Source: Puteibacter caeruleilacunae (GTDB lineage Bacteria; Bacteroidota; Bacteroidia; Bacteroidales; Prolixibacteraceae). Taken from it: 43,041 nucleotides of DNA. Every line of letters begins with the position of its first letter. Positions within the stretch are counted from its first letter, which is position 1. Below the pieces are notes generated by a model, which was given only the letters and a program-made list of their open reading frames with translations, was not told the origin of the DNA and ran no database searches. The position numbers were made by a program, and so were the translations under genes. Positions 17,171-24,392 of this stretch are shown here, one piece after another. The stretch is from positions 372-43,412 of the forward strand of contig SJCO01000026.1 of the NCBI GenBank assembly GCA_005217565.1, given 5' to 3'.

Positions 17171-17178
17171 CAAAGATA
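17171..17178 (-). promoter_or_regulatory. Bacteroidota-type -7 promoter element for recJ
   Basis: On the minus strand this reads TATCTTTG, a perfect TAnnTTTG element. It overlaps the longest possible recJ reading frame, which argues for the shorter recJ start about 33 bases downstream of the predicted transcript start. Confidence 0.5.
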
Positions 17179-17710
17179 TAAAAATGCAGGCTCATGCAAG
17201 AATGAATTCCGATTGAATAGTTCAAGTTTTATTAACAATCGCTTCATCTATGCAACAAAGATTCTTGCTAACAACCACTTAGATTTAAAATATTCTTCAC
17301 ATAAAAATCGAAACATTCTCTGTAATTGAAATTGTGACAGAGTACAGTTCAGCATACAAAACAGACTCATTTTCACCACCAATTCCCCTCTTCAAAAGCT
17401 TACTTAATGGTACCCTCCGCCAAATCAATATCTCATCTAAGCGGCGTATCATGGTCTCTTCATGATGTATCGCATTAATTTTTCTTTAACAAAAAGAAGC
17501 TATTCCGATTACAAATCAGTTAATTTCTTGGTGATTTCATGCCCCTATCTAGCCTTATTCACCAATAAACTTGTATCTTTATGATTCTACGTTTCAAATT
17601 TCTTTAGGAAGAGAAAAACAACGCATTTTTTCTCTCAATATCACCAATTCATAGTATGATGAAAATACCCAGGAGATAAGTCGTTTCCCTAACAGAACTG
17701 CGACAGACTC

Positions 17711-17754
17711 GTATCAAAGTCGTATAAAACCTGCCATATAGTCGACTTTGATAC
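17711..17754. repeat. Perfect 12-bp inverted repeat in an intergenic palindromic element
   Basis: GTATCAAAGTCG (17711-17722) and CGACTTTGATAC (17743-17754) are exact reverse complements separated by 20 bases that themselves begin TATA and contain ATATA. No U-run follows, so it is not a simple terminator. Downstream bases repeat the theme ACGGCT...GTC twice (from 17753 and from 17777). This resembles a REP-like intergenic repeat, but copy number cannot be judged from one window. Confidence 0.75.
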
Positions 17755-17967
17755 GGCTCTGACTCGGTTTTGTCACGGCTTTGTCCACCATCCTTCCCCC
17801 ATTTAACCAAGATTTGAATGGGTATTTTTTCGATTGTTCCCCCGTTGGAGCACAACACCCTCTATTTCCAGGTGTCTTCAAGCTGCCGAAAAGTGTTTAT
17901 AATCTTTAAATTTAACGTGAGAATGACGCTTTTACATCACTTTAAAATCAATTGCCTATTTATTTTT

Positions 17968-17975
17968 TATCTTTG
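17968..17975 (+). promoter_or_regulatory. Bacteroidota-type -7 promoter element for lysS-gpsA-pgi
   Basis: TATCTTTG is a perfect TAnnTTTG match 43 bases before the lysS ATG, giving a short leader of roughly 37 bases. The -33 region is AT-rich without a clear TTTG. Confidence 0.55.
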
Positions 17976-18018
17976 CAAAAATTTTCACCGAATAATAATT
18001 TAAAAAGGAAAAGCGAAG

Positions 18019-19740
18019 ATGAGCATTCAGGAGCTAAGCGAACAAGAGATCATCAGAAGAAACTCGCTTCAGAAATTGTATGAGTTAGGCATAAATCCAT
18101 ATCCTGCCGAAGAGTATATAACCAGTGCAACTACTGCAGAAATAAAACAGAACTTTGATGCTGAGAAGAAGAATTTTCAGGATGTTTCTGTTGCCGGAAG
18201 AATTATGTCACGCAGAATTATGGGTAAAGCCTCGTTTGCTGAACTTCAGGACGATAAAGGTAGAATTCAGTTATACTTCAATCGTGATGAAATTTGTCCG
18301 GGTGAAGACAAATCTATGTACAACGATGTCTTCAAGAAGTTATTAGACATTGGTGATATCATTGGAGTTAAAGGAGAGGTTTTCGTAACTCAAATGGGCG
18401 AGATTTCTGTCTTGGTAAAAGAATATACCTTGCTAAGTAAGTCTCTACGTCCGTTACCTATCGTAAAAGAAAAAGAAGGAAAAGTATATGATGCATTTAC
18501 TGATCCTGAGCAAAGATACCGTCAGCGTTATGTTGATTTGATTGTAAACCCTCAGATTAAAGATGTTTTTCTGAAGCGTACTAAAATCATCAACACAATG
18601 CGCGATATGTTTAATGAAATGGGATACCTAGAGGTGGAAACTCCTATCTTGCAGGCTATTCCTGGAGGAGCTGCTGCTCGTCCGTTCGTTACTCACCATA
18701 ATGCGTTAAATATTCCATTGTACCTACGTATTGCTAACGAGTTGTACTTAAAGCGACTAATCGTTGGTGGTTTTGAAGGTGTATATGAGTTTGCCAAAGA
18801 CTTCCGTAACGAAGGAATGGACCGTACTCACAATCCAGAGTTTACCGTAATGGAAATCTATGTAGCTTATAAAGACTACAACTGGATGATGGAGTTCACC
18901 GAAAAAATGATTGAGAGAGTAGCAATCGCTCTTCACGGTACAACTGAAGTTCCATTGGGAGATAAGATTATCAACTATAAAGCACCATTCCGCCGAGTGA
19001 CTATGTATGATGCAATTAAAGAGCATACAGGTTATGATATTTCAGGAATGACTGAAGAGCAGCTTCGCGAGGTGTGTGATAAGTTGGACATCGAGATCGA
19101 TGAAACAATGGGTAAAGGAAAACTTATCGACGAGATCTTCGGAGAGAAATGTGAAGGTTCATACATTCAGCCTACATTTATCACTGATTATCCAAAAGAG
19201 ATGTCTCCATTAACTAAAGAGCATCGTGAAAATCCTGAGTTAACTGAAAGATTTGAGTTGATGGTTAACGGTAAAGAGGTATGTAATGCATACTCTGAGC
19301 TTAACGATCCTATTGATCAGTTAGAAAGATTCCAGGACCAAATGAAGCTTTCTGAAAAAGGAGATGACGAAGCGATGTTTATCGATCAGGACTTTGTTCG
19401 TTCATTGGAATACGGTATGCCTCCAACATCAGGAATGGGTATCGGTATCGATCGTTTGACAATGATGATGACTGATAATGCATCAATTCAAGACGTATTG
19501 TTCTTCCCTCAGATGAAACCTGAGAAGAAAGCGGAGAATGATGGCGTTGAGAAATACACAGAAATCGGCGTTAAAGAAGAGTGGGTAGAGGTGATCCAAA
19601 AGTTAGGCTTCAAGACTGTGGCAAAACTTCAGGAAGCTAAAGCTGGAAAATTATTTAACGATCTGTGTGGATACAACAAAAAAAATAAGCTTGGTCTTGC
19701 TAATCCTACTATGGATGAAGTAAAACAATGGCTGGCGTAA
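18019..19740 (+). CDS. lysS: Lysyl-tRNA synthetase, class II
   Basis: A 573-residue synthetase that charges tRNA-Lys. The N-terminal OB-fold anticodon-binding domain spans ~55-150 ([21 protein letters not shown]). The class II catalytic core follows: motif 1 [28 protein letters not shown], motif 2 [20 protein letters not shown], and motif 3 [13 protein letters not shown] near residue 480. The C-terminal extra ~70 residues after motif 3 (from EKYTEIGV) are typical of Bacteroidota LysS. It heads a tight operon with gpsA 9 bases after and pgi 16 bases after that. Confidence 0.97.
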   Translation: MSIQELSEQEIIRRNSLQKLYELGINPYPAEEYITSATTAEIKQNFDAEKKNFQDVSVAGRIMSRRIMGKASFAELQDDKGRIQLYFNRDEICPGEDKSMYNDVFKKLLDIGDIIGVKGEVFVTQMGEISVLVKEYTLLSKSLRPLPIVKEKEGKVYDAFTDPEQRYRQRYVDLIVNPQIKDVFLKRTKIINTMRDMFNEMGYLEVETPILQAIPGGAAARPFVTHHNALNIPLYLRIANELYLKRLIVGGFEGVYEFAKDFRNEGMDRTHNPEFTVMEIYVAYKDYNWMMEFTEKMIERVAIALHGTTEVPLGDKIINYKAPFRRVTMYDAIKEHTGYDISGMTEEQLREVCDKLDIEIDETMGKGKLIDEIFGEKCEGSYIQPTFITDYPKEMSPLTKEHRENPELTERFELMVNGKEVCNAYSELNDPIDQLERFQDQMKLSEKGDDEAMFIDQDFVRSLEYGMPPTSGMGIGIDRLTMMMTDNASIQDVLFFPQMKPEKKAENDGVEKYTEIGVKEEWVEVIQKLGFKTVAKLQEAKAGKLFNDLCGYNKKNKLGLANPTMDEVKQWLA

Positions 19741-19749
19741 TCTAAATAT

Positions 19750-20745
19750 ATGCTAAGTAACTCAAAAATAGCTATTATCGGAGGAGGAAGCTGGGCTACA
19801 GCCTTAGCCAAAATGTTATTGGTTAATGTTGATAGCATCAACTGGTATCTCCGTAATCCGAACAATATTGATCTGTTTACCAAATTCGGCCATAATCCCA
19901 ATTATTTGAGAGGGGTCGAATTTGATACCAATTGCATAAACTTTTATCACGACATCAATAAAATTGCTGAAGAATCAGATATCATGATTTTTGCGATTCC
20001 TTCGGCATTTTTAAAGGATGCGTTGAAAGAGTTAACTGTTGATATTAGTGAAAAATTCATTGTTTCGGCAATCAAAGGAATTGTTCCTGAGGACAATTTG
20101 ATTATCGGTCAGTTTTTCAATCAGCGATTCAATGTGCCATTCGAATCGATTGGCGTTATTGCCGGTCCTTGTCATGCCGAAGAGGTCGCTCTTGAGCGTC
20201 TCTCTTACTTGACAATTGCATGTCCTGATATGAAAAAAGCCAGAGCATTTGCATTTAAACTGGAGACACCTTTCATCAGAACCCATATATCTGACGACAT
20301 CTGGGGAACTGAATATGCTTCAGTGTTAAAGAATGTATTTGCTATTGCCGCCGGAATATGTCACGGCTTGCGATATGGAGATAATTTCCAGGCAGTGTTA
20401 ATATCTAATGCAATTCAGGAGATTAAACGATTTGTTGATCGTGTACATCCTATTACACGTGATATTAAAAGTTCGGCCTACCTCGGCGACCTTTTAGTTA
20501 CAGCTTATTCTCAATTTAGTAGAAACAGAACCTTTGGAACCATGATTGGTAAGGGATACACTGTTCGATCGGCACAACTTGAAATGCATATGGTAGCAGA
20601 AGGATTCTATGCTGCAAAGTGTATCAAGGAAATCAACAGTCAGTATAACGTAAATATGCCAATCTGTGATGCTGTGTATAACATCCTCTATGAGAATATA
20701 TCACCGACTATTGAAATAAGATTATTATCCGAAAATCTGAGGTAA
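19750..20745 (+). CDS. gpsA: Glycerol-3-phosphate dehydrogenase [NAD(P)+]
   Basis: A 331-residue enzyme reducing dihydroxyacetone phosphate to sn-glycerol 3-phosphate for phospholipid synthesis. The Rossmann motif IAIIGGGSWATALA is at residues 7-20. The catalytic-Lys region reads FIVSAIKGI, the GPCHAEE loop is near 138, and the substrate-site block LKNVFAIAAGICHGLRYGDN is near 195, with RNRTFGTMIGKG after it. The match is a full-length GpsA. It sits inside lysS-gpsA-pgi, linking lipid-precursor supply to central carbon metabolism. Confidence 0.95.
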   Translation: MLSNSKIAIIGGGSWATALAKMLLVNVDSINWYLRNPNNIDLFTKFGHNPNYLRGVEFDTNCINFYHDINKIAEESDIMIFAIPSAFLKDALKELTVDISEKFIVSAIKGIVPEDNLIIGQFFNQRFNVPFESIGVIAGPCHAEEVALERLSYLTIACPDMKKARAFAFKLETPFIRTHISDDIWGTEYASVLKNVFAIAAGICHGLRYGDNFQAVLISNAIQEIKRFVDRVHPITRDIKSSAYLGDLLVTAYSQFSRNRTFGTMIGKGYTVRSAQLEMHMVAEGFYAAKCIKEINSQYNVNMPICDAVYNILYENISPTIEIRLLSENLR

Positions 20746-20761
20746 TTAAAATAGTATTAAC

Positions 20762-22105
20762 ATGGATAAAATTAAACTGAATTACGAGAAAGCTCTTGGC
20801 TTCGTATCAGAAGAAAAGGTTCTCTCTTTTAAGGAGGATTTACAGAAGCACAATGAAGCGCTTCAGAATAAAACTGGCAAAGGAAATGATTTTCTTGGTT
20901 GGGTAAACCTTCCTAGTTCTATTTCCGAAGAAATGATCTCAAAAGTTGAAGCTACCGCAGCTCAACTTAAAGGTAAAAACATCGATATCTTTGTGGTTGT
21001 TGGTATTGGTGGTTCTTACCTAGGAGCAAAAGCTGTTATCGATGCATTGTCTGATAGCTTTGCTGCATTGAAAGATAATGGAAATCCTTTGGTACTTTTC
21101 GCAGGTCAAAACATTAGCGAAGATTACTTATACGAATTGCGTGAGTTGTTGAAGAACAAGGAGTACGCAATGGCTGTGATTTCTAAATCAGGTACTACTA
21201 CTGAGCCTGCATTGGCATTCCGTTTGTTGAAGCAGGATATTGAAGAGAAATACGGAAAAGAAGAAGCTGCTCAACGTATCGTTGCTGTTACTGATGCTGA
21301 GCGTGGTGCTTTGAAGACTTTAGCTACTGAGGAAGGTTACGAGACTTTCGTTATCCCTGATGATGTAGGTGGTCGTTATTCTGTATTGACTCCTGTAGGA
21401 TTGATTGCTATCGCTGTTGCTGGATTCAGCATTCGCGAGTTCATCCAGGGTGCTAAAGATATGGAAGTAGCAACTGGTGTTGATGTAGCATTCGAAGATA
21501 ATATTGCTGCTCAGTATGCAGCGGTAAGAAATGCTCTTTACCAGGATGGTAAGTTGATCGAGATTTTGGTTAACTACAATCCTAAGCTTCACTATGTAGC
21601 AGAATGGTGGAAGCAGCTTTATGGTGAGAGTGAAGGTAAAGAAGGAAAAGGTATTTTCCCTGCAAGTGTTGATTTCACTTCTGACTTGCACTCAATGGGA
21701 CAGTACATTCAGGAAGGTGAGCGCAAGTTGTTCGAAACTGTTATCACTGTTAACAATCCTGATCGCGAAGTTCGCGTTCCTAGTGATGAGGCTAACCTTG
21801 ACAGCTTGAACTTCCTGGCAGGTAAGCGTGTTGATGAGGTTAACAAAATGGCTGAGCTTGGTACAATGTTAGCACACGTTGACGGAGGTGTACCAAATAT
21901 GCTTATCGAGCTTCCTAAGCTTAATGAGTACTTTATCGGTCAATTGCTTTATTTCTTTGAAAGAGCTTGTGGTTTGAGTGGTTACGTATTGGATGTAAAT
22001 CCTTTCGATCAGCCAGGAGTTGAAGCATACAAAAAGAACATGTTTGCTTTGCTTGAGAAACCAGGTTTCGAAGAAGAGACAAAAAAGATCAAAGAAAGAT
22101 TATAA
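20762..22105 (+). CDS. pgi: Glucose-6-phosphate isomerase
   Basis: A 447-residue isomerase of glucose 6-phosphate and fructose 6-phosphate. The first SIS domain has [16 protein letters not shown] near residue 80 and [14 protein letters not shown] near 140. [14 protein letters not shown] follows near 201. Then come [25 protein letters not shown], the catalytic Glu/His region (VDGGVPNM) and [15 protein letters not shown] near the C-terminus. The length fits the short bacterial type. It is the last gene of the lysS operon and is followed immediately by a bidirectional terminator. Confidence 0.97.
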   Translation: MDKIKLNYEKALGFVSEEKVLSFKEDLQKHNEALQNKTGKGNDFLGWVNLPSSISEEMISKVEATAAQLKGKNIDIFVVVGIGGSYLGAKAVIDALSDSFAALKDNGNPLVLFAGQNISEDYLYELRELLKNKEYAMAVISKSGTTTEPALAFRLLKQDIEEKYGKEEAAQRIVAVTDAERGALKTLATEEGYETFVIPDDVGGRYSVLTPVGLIAIAVAGFSIREFIQGAKDMEVATGVDVAFEDNIAAQYAAVRNALYQDGKLIEILVNYNPKLHYVAEWWKQLYGESEGKEGKGIFPASVDFTSDLHSMGQYIQEGERKLFETVITVNNPDREVRVPSDEANLDSLNFLAGKRVDEVNKMAELGTMLAHVDGGVPNMLIELPKLNEYFIGQLLYFFERACGLSGYVLDVNPFDQPGVEAYKKNMFALLEKPGFEEETKKIKERL

Positions 22106-22115
22106 AATAAAGAAC

Positions 22116-22141
22116 AAAACCCAGCCATTCGGCTGGGTTTT
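22116..22141. terminator. Bidirectional terminator between pgi and the cDPGS-like gene
   Basis: AAAACCCAGCC and GGCTGGGTTTT form an 11-bp perfect stem with a four-base loop ATTC. The A-run and T-run flanks suit termination in both directions between two convergent genes. Confidence 0.93.
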
Positions 22142-22144
22142 TTC

Positions 22145-23494
22145 TTATGCATGTACATTGCCTACATACTTCCGTATAAATTCACTGAGTACTTCTTTTA
22201 GATCGGGTTTACCGATTTCTGCCAAATCATAATAAACACGCGTAAACGGCTTATTGATATCTACAATTCGATTCAGGTCGATTGGTGTACCAATGATAAC
22301 TGCATCACAGTCGGTGTTATTAATGGTAGTCTCCAGGTCTTTCACCTGCTGATCACCATACCCCATTGCTGGAAGTAGTCTTCCAATATTTGGATAAATT
22401 TCAAAAGTTTCAGACAGTTTTCCAACGGTAAACGGACGAGGATCGACAAGTTCTGCGGCTCCAAATTTCTTTGCTGCAACAACGCCTGCACCTATCTTCA
22501 TCTCTCCATGAGTTAAAGTAGGACCATCTTCCACAACCAATACCCGCTTGCCCTTTATTATCTCTGGTCTGTCAACACGAATCGGACTGGCACCATCGAT
22601 AACACAAGCATTAGGATTGGCCTTTTCTATATTGTCTCTAACAATTTGAATGCTCTCTGGATCGGCTGTATCCATCTTATTAATAATAATAACATCAGAC
22701 ATCCGTAGATTTACTTCACCTGGATAGTAACTCATTTCAGCACCCGGGCGATGAGGATCAGCCACAGTCACAGCAAGGTCTGGTTTATAGAATGGGAAAT
22801 CGTTATTTCCACCATCCCAAAGAATAACATCACATCCATCAGGATCATTCTCTGCAGCGCGCAAGATAGCTTCATAATCAACGCCAGCATAGATCACATT
22901 ACCACGTACTACATGAGGTTCGTATTCTTCCATTTCCTCTATTGTACACTTATGATGTTTTAAATCTTCAACAGAAGCAAAGCGTTGTACTTTCTGTGCC
23001 ACCAAGTCGCCATATGGCATTGGGTGACGAATAGCAACAACCTTCAAGCCACAGGCCATTAAGTTCTCAATAATCTTTCTTGAAGTCTGACTTTTCCCAC
23101 AACCAGTACGTGTAGCACACACCGATATAACAGGTTTGGTACTCTTAATCATAGTATCCTTAGGCCCCAGCAATACAAAGTTAGCCCCTGCTGCATTAAC
23201 CTGGGCACCTAAATTCATTACAAACTGATAAGGAACATCGCTATAAGAAAATACACAATCGTCCACGTTCAGTTCTTTAATCAAAGCATTTAGATTCTCC
23301 TGAGGATAAATTGGAATGCCTTCAGGATATAGTTTCCCGCATAGTTCAGCAGGATATTTTCGTCCATCTATATCAGGAATCTGAGCAGCAGTAAATGCAA
23401 CTACATTATAACTTTGGTTATCTCTGAAATAGGTGTTAAAGTTGTGAAAATCTCGACCCGCAGCGCCGATAATAATTACGTTCTTTCTTGTCAT
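22145..23494 (-). CDS. Cyclic 2,3-diphosphoglycerate synthetase-like GTPase (COG2403-type)
   Basis: A 449-residue protein taken from ATG 23494 (MTRKNVIIIGAAGRDFHNFN), which has a strong Shine-Dalgarno sequence upstream. The extra five codons to a TTG are unlikely because they would contain that site. The N-terminal ~125 residues are Rossmann-like (IIGAAGRDFHNF, LGPKDTMI). A P-loop NTPase follows: ATRTGCGKSQTSRKI near residue 134, a WDGGNNDFPFYKPDLAVTVADPHRPG block near 230, and IINKMDTADP as the NKxD-like base motif near 276. The family includes archaeal cDPG synthetase, but bacterial homologues have no proven product, so the product name is only by homology. It is monocistronic and convergent with pgi. 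Confidence 0.75.
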   Translation of the reverse strand: MTRKNVIIIGAAGRDFHNFNTYFRDNQSYNVVAFTAAQIPDIDGRKYPAELCGKLYPEGIPIYPQENLNALIKELNVDDCVFSYSDVPYQFVMNLGAQVNAAGANFVLLGPKDTMIKSTKPVISVCATRTGCGKSQTSRKIIENLMACGLKVVAIRHPMPYGDLVAQKVQRFASVEDLKHHKCTIEEMEEYEPHVVRGNVIYAGVDYEAILRAAENDPDGCDVILWDGGNNDFPFYKPDLAVTVADPHRPGAEMSYYPGEVNLRMSDVIIINKMDTADPESIQIVRDNIEKANPNACVIDGASPIRVDRPEIIKGKRVLVVEDGPTLTHGEMKIGAGVVAAKKFGAAELVDPRPFTVGKLSETFEIYPNIGRLLPAMGYGDQQVKDLETTINNTDCDAVIIGTPIDLNRIVDINKPFTRVYYDLAEIGKPDLKEVLSEFIRKYVGNVHA

Positions 23495-23498
23495 AGTT

Positions 23499-23506
23499 CC
23501 TCCTTT
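23499..23506 (-). promoter_or_regulatory. Strong Shine-Dalgarno site of the cDPGS-like gene
   Basis: On the minus strand AAAGGAGG precedes ATG 23494 by four bases. Such strong sites are uncommon in Bacteroidota. It fixes the start at that ATG rather than the upstream in-frame TTG. Confidence 0.75.
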
Positions 23507-23543
23507 CAAATATTAAGCACTTTAAATTACGACTTAATAATCG

Positions 23544-23551
23544 TATTTTTG
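23544..23551 (+). promoter_or_regulatory. Bacteroidota-type -7 promoter element for the AcpH-like gene
   Basis: TATTTTTG is a perfect TAnnTTTG match on the plus strand, about 90 bases upstream of the ATG at 23642. It lies within the region divergent from the cDPGS-like gene. Confidence 0.42.
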
Positions 23552-23641
23552 TGCCTCTGATATTGTTTCTTAACATCGCAAAGTGAGTTGTTGGAAACAT
23601 TTTTTTTTCAGACATTTATATGTTTTACCTAAAGCAAAAGG

Positions 23642-24253
23642 ATGAATTATCTGGCACACATATTTCTTTCGGGTAACAATGAGCAGATACGAATTGGTAA
23701 CTTCATTGGTGATCATGTTAAAGGAAATCAATACCAGCAGTATGCTCAGGATATCAGTACAGGTATTGTTTTGCATCGACAAATTGATTCGTACACCGAC
23801 CAGCATCCCGATTTTCTTAAGGTGAAACGTTTCTTCCGGGATGAATACAGTCATTATGCAGGTATTGTAACAGATGTTTTATTCGATCATCTTCTTGCAT
23901 CGAACTGGAATAAGTATTGTGACCAGTCGCTCGCTGATTATCTTCAGGAATTTTACGACTCACTAAATAGACATATGGATATCCTTCCTGCTCGTATTCA
24001 GGAAATTTCGCAAAAAATACAGATATCAAATCGTATATATACCTACAAAACAGTTGAAGGATTGAAAGAAACATTGACAATTATGTCGAGATATACTTCT
24101 TTACCTCCTTATTCTGAAAAAGCAATTGAAATTTTCAAACACAATTACCAAGAAATCTTTCACTATTTCACATGTTTTTTTAATGATATATACAGATTTA
24201 CATATGACTTCCTAACAAATCCTAAAAATAGCAGTCAAAAAGCTGAAAATTAG
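23642..24253 (+). CDS. Acyl-carrier-protein phosphodiesterase-like protein (AcpH family)
   Basis: A 203-residue protein opening MNYLAHIFLSGNNEQIRIGNFIGDHVKG, the hallmark N-terminus of the AcpH/DUF479 family. The conserved HD-like residues follow: GIVLHRQIDSYTDQHP (His and Asp pair), FRDEYSHYAGIVTDVLFDHLLASNW (second Asp/His cluster). E. coli AcpH removes the 4'-phosphopantetheine arm from holo-ACP. The metal-site pattern here looks complete and the length is normal. The gene stands alone, with 140 bases before the KamA-like gene, which has its own promoter-like box. Confidence 0.85.
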   Translation: MNYLAHIFLSGNNEQIRIGNFIGDHVKGNQYQQYAQDISTGIVLHRQIDSYTDQHPDFLKVKRFFRDEYSHYAGIVTDVLFDHLLASNWNKYCDQSLADYLQEFYDSLNRHMDILPARIQEISQKIQISNRIYTYKTVEGLKETLTIMSRYTSLPPYSEKAIEIFKHNYQEIFHYFTCFFNDIYRFTYDFLTNPKNSSQKAEN

Positions 24254-24280
24254 CGACTTTATTTTTCCGTTCATTTTAAT

Positions 24281-24288
24281 TATATTTG
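24281..24288 (+). promoter_or_regulatory. Bacteroidota-type -7 promoter element for the KamA-like gene
   Basis: TATATTTG matches TAnnTTTG. A start near 24295 gives a ~98-base leader before ATG 24393. The -33 region is T-rich (TTTA at the expected spacing). Confidence 0.45.
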
Positions 24289-24392
24289 TTTTCTAATAAT
24301 AGATTGCACATAATGCGGATCATACGCAACACCTTATAAAATCTGTTATTTCGGGAACTTTTTCCCATAATATTCATACAAAAAGGGGACGA

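Larger units (their letters stand above)
17179..18018. other. Long recJ-lysS intergenic region
   Basis: About 840 bases with no credible gene. Frames present (such as 17649-17858 on the minus strand) are short, low in recognisable character and cross the palindrome. The content I can support is the inverted-repeat element near 17711-17754, GGCT/ACGGCT-type short repeats just after it, a near-match TATCTTTA at about 17574, and the lysS -7 element at 17968-17975. It could hold a small RNA or a decayed gene. I see no tRNA or known ncRNA. Confidence 0.5.

Noticed and set aside
17649-17858. 69-codon minus-strand frame in the recJ-lysS gap
   Set aside because: It crosses the inverted-repeat element, has no recognisable domain and no promoter or ribosome-binding site that I can see.
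17900-18018. A T-box or lysine riboswitch before lysS
   Set aside because: The predicted leader is only ~37 bases, too short, and no conserved core is visible.
22020-22232. 70-codon plus-strand frame at the pgi end
   Set aside because: It runs out of frame through pgi, across the terminator and into the opposite-strand cDPGS-like gene.
22145-23506. Recent horizontal transfer of the cDPGS-like gene based on its strong Shine-Dalgarno site
   Set aside because: rodA and mreD in the same window also have strong sites and the base composition matches the neighbours, so the site alone is no evidence of transfer.
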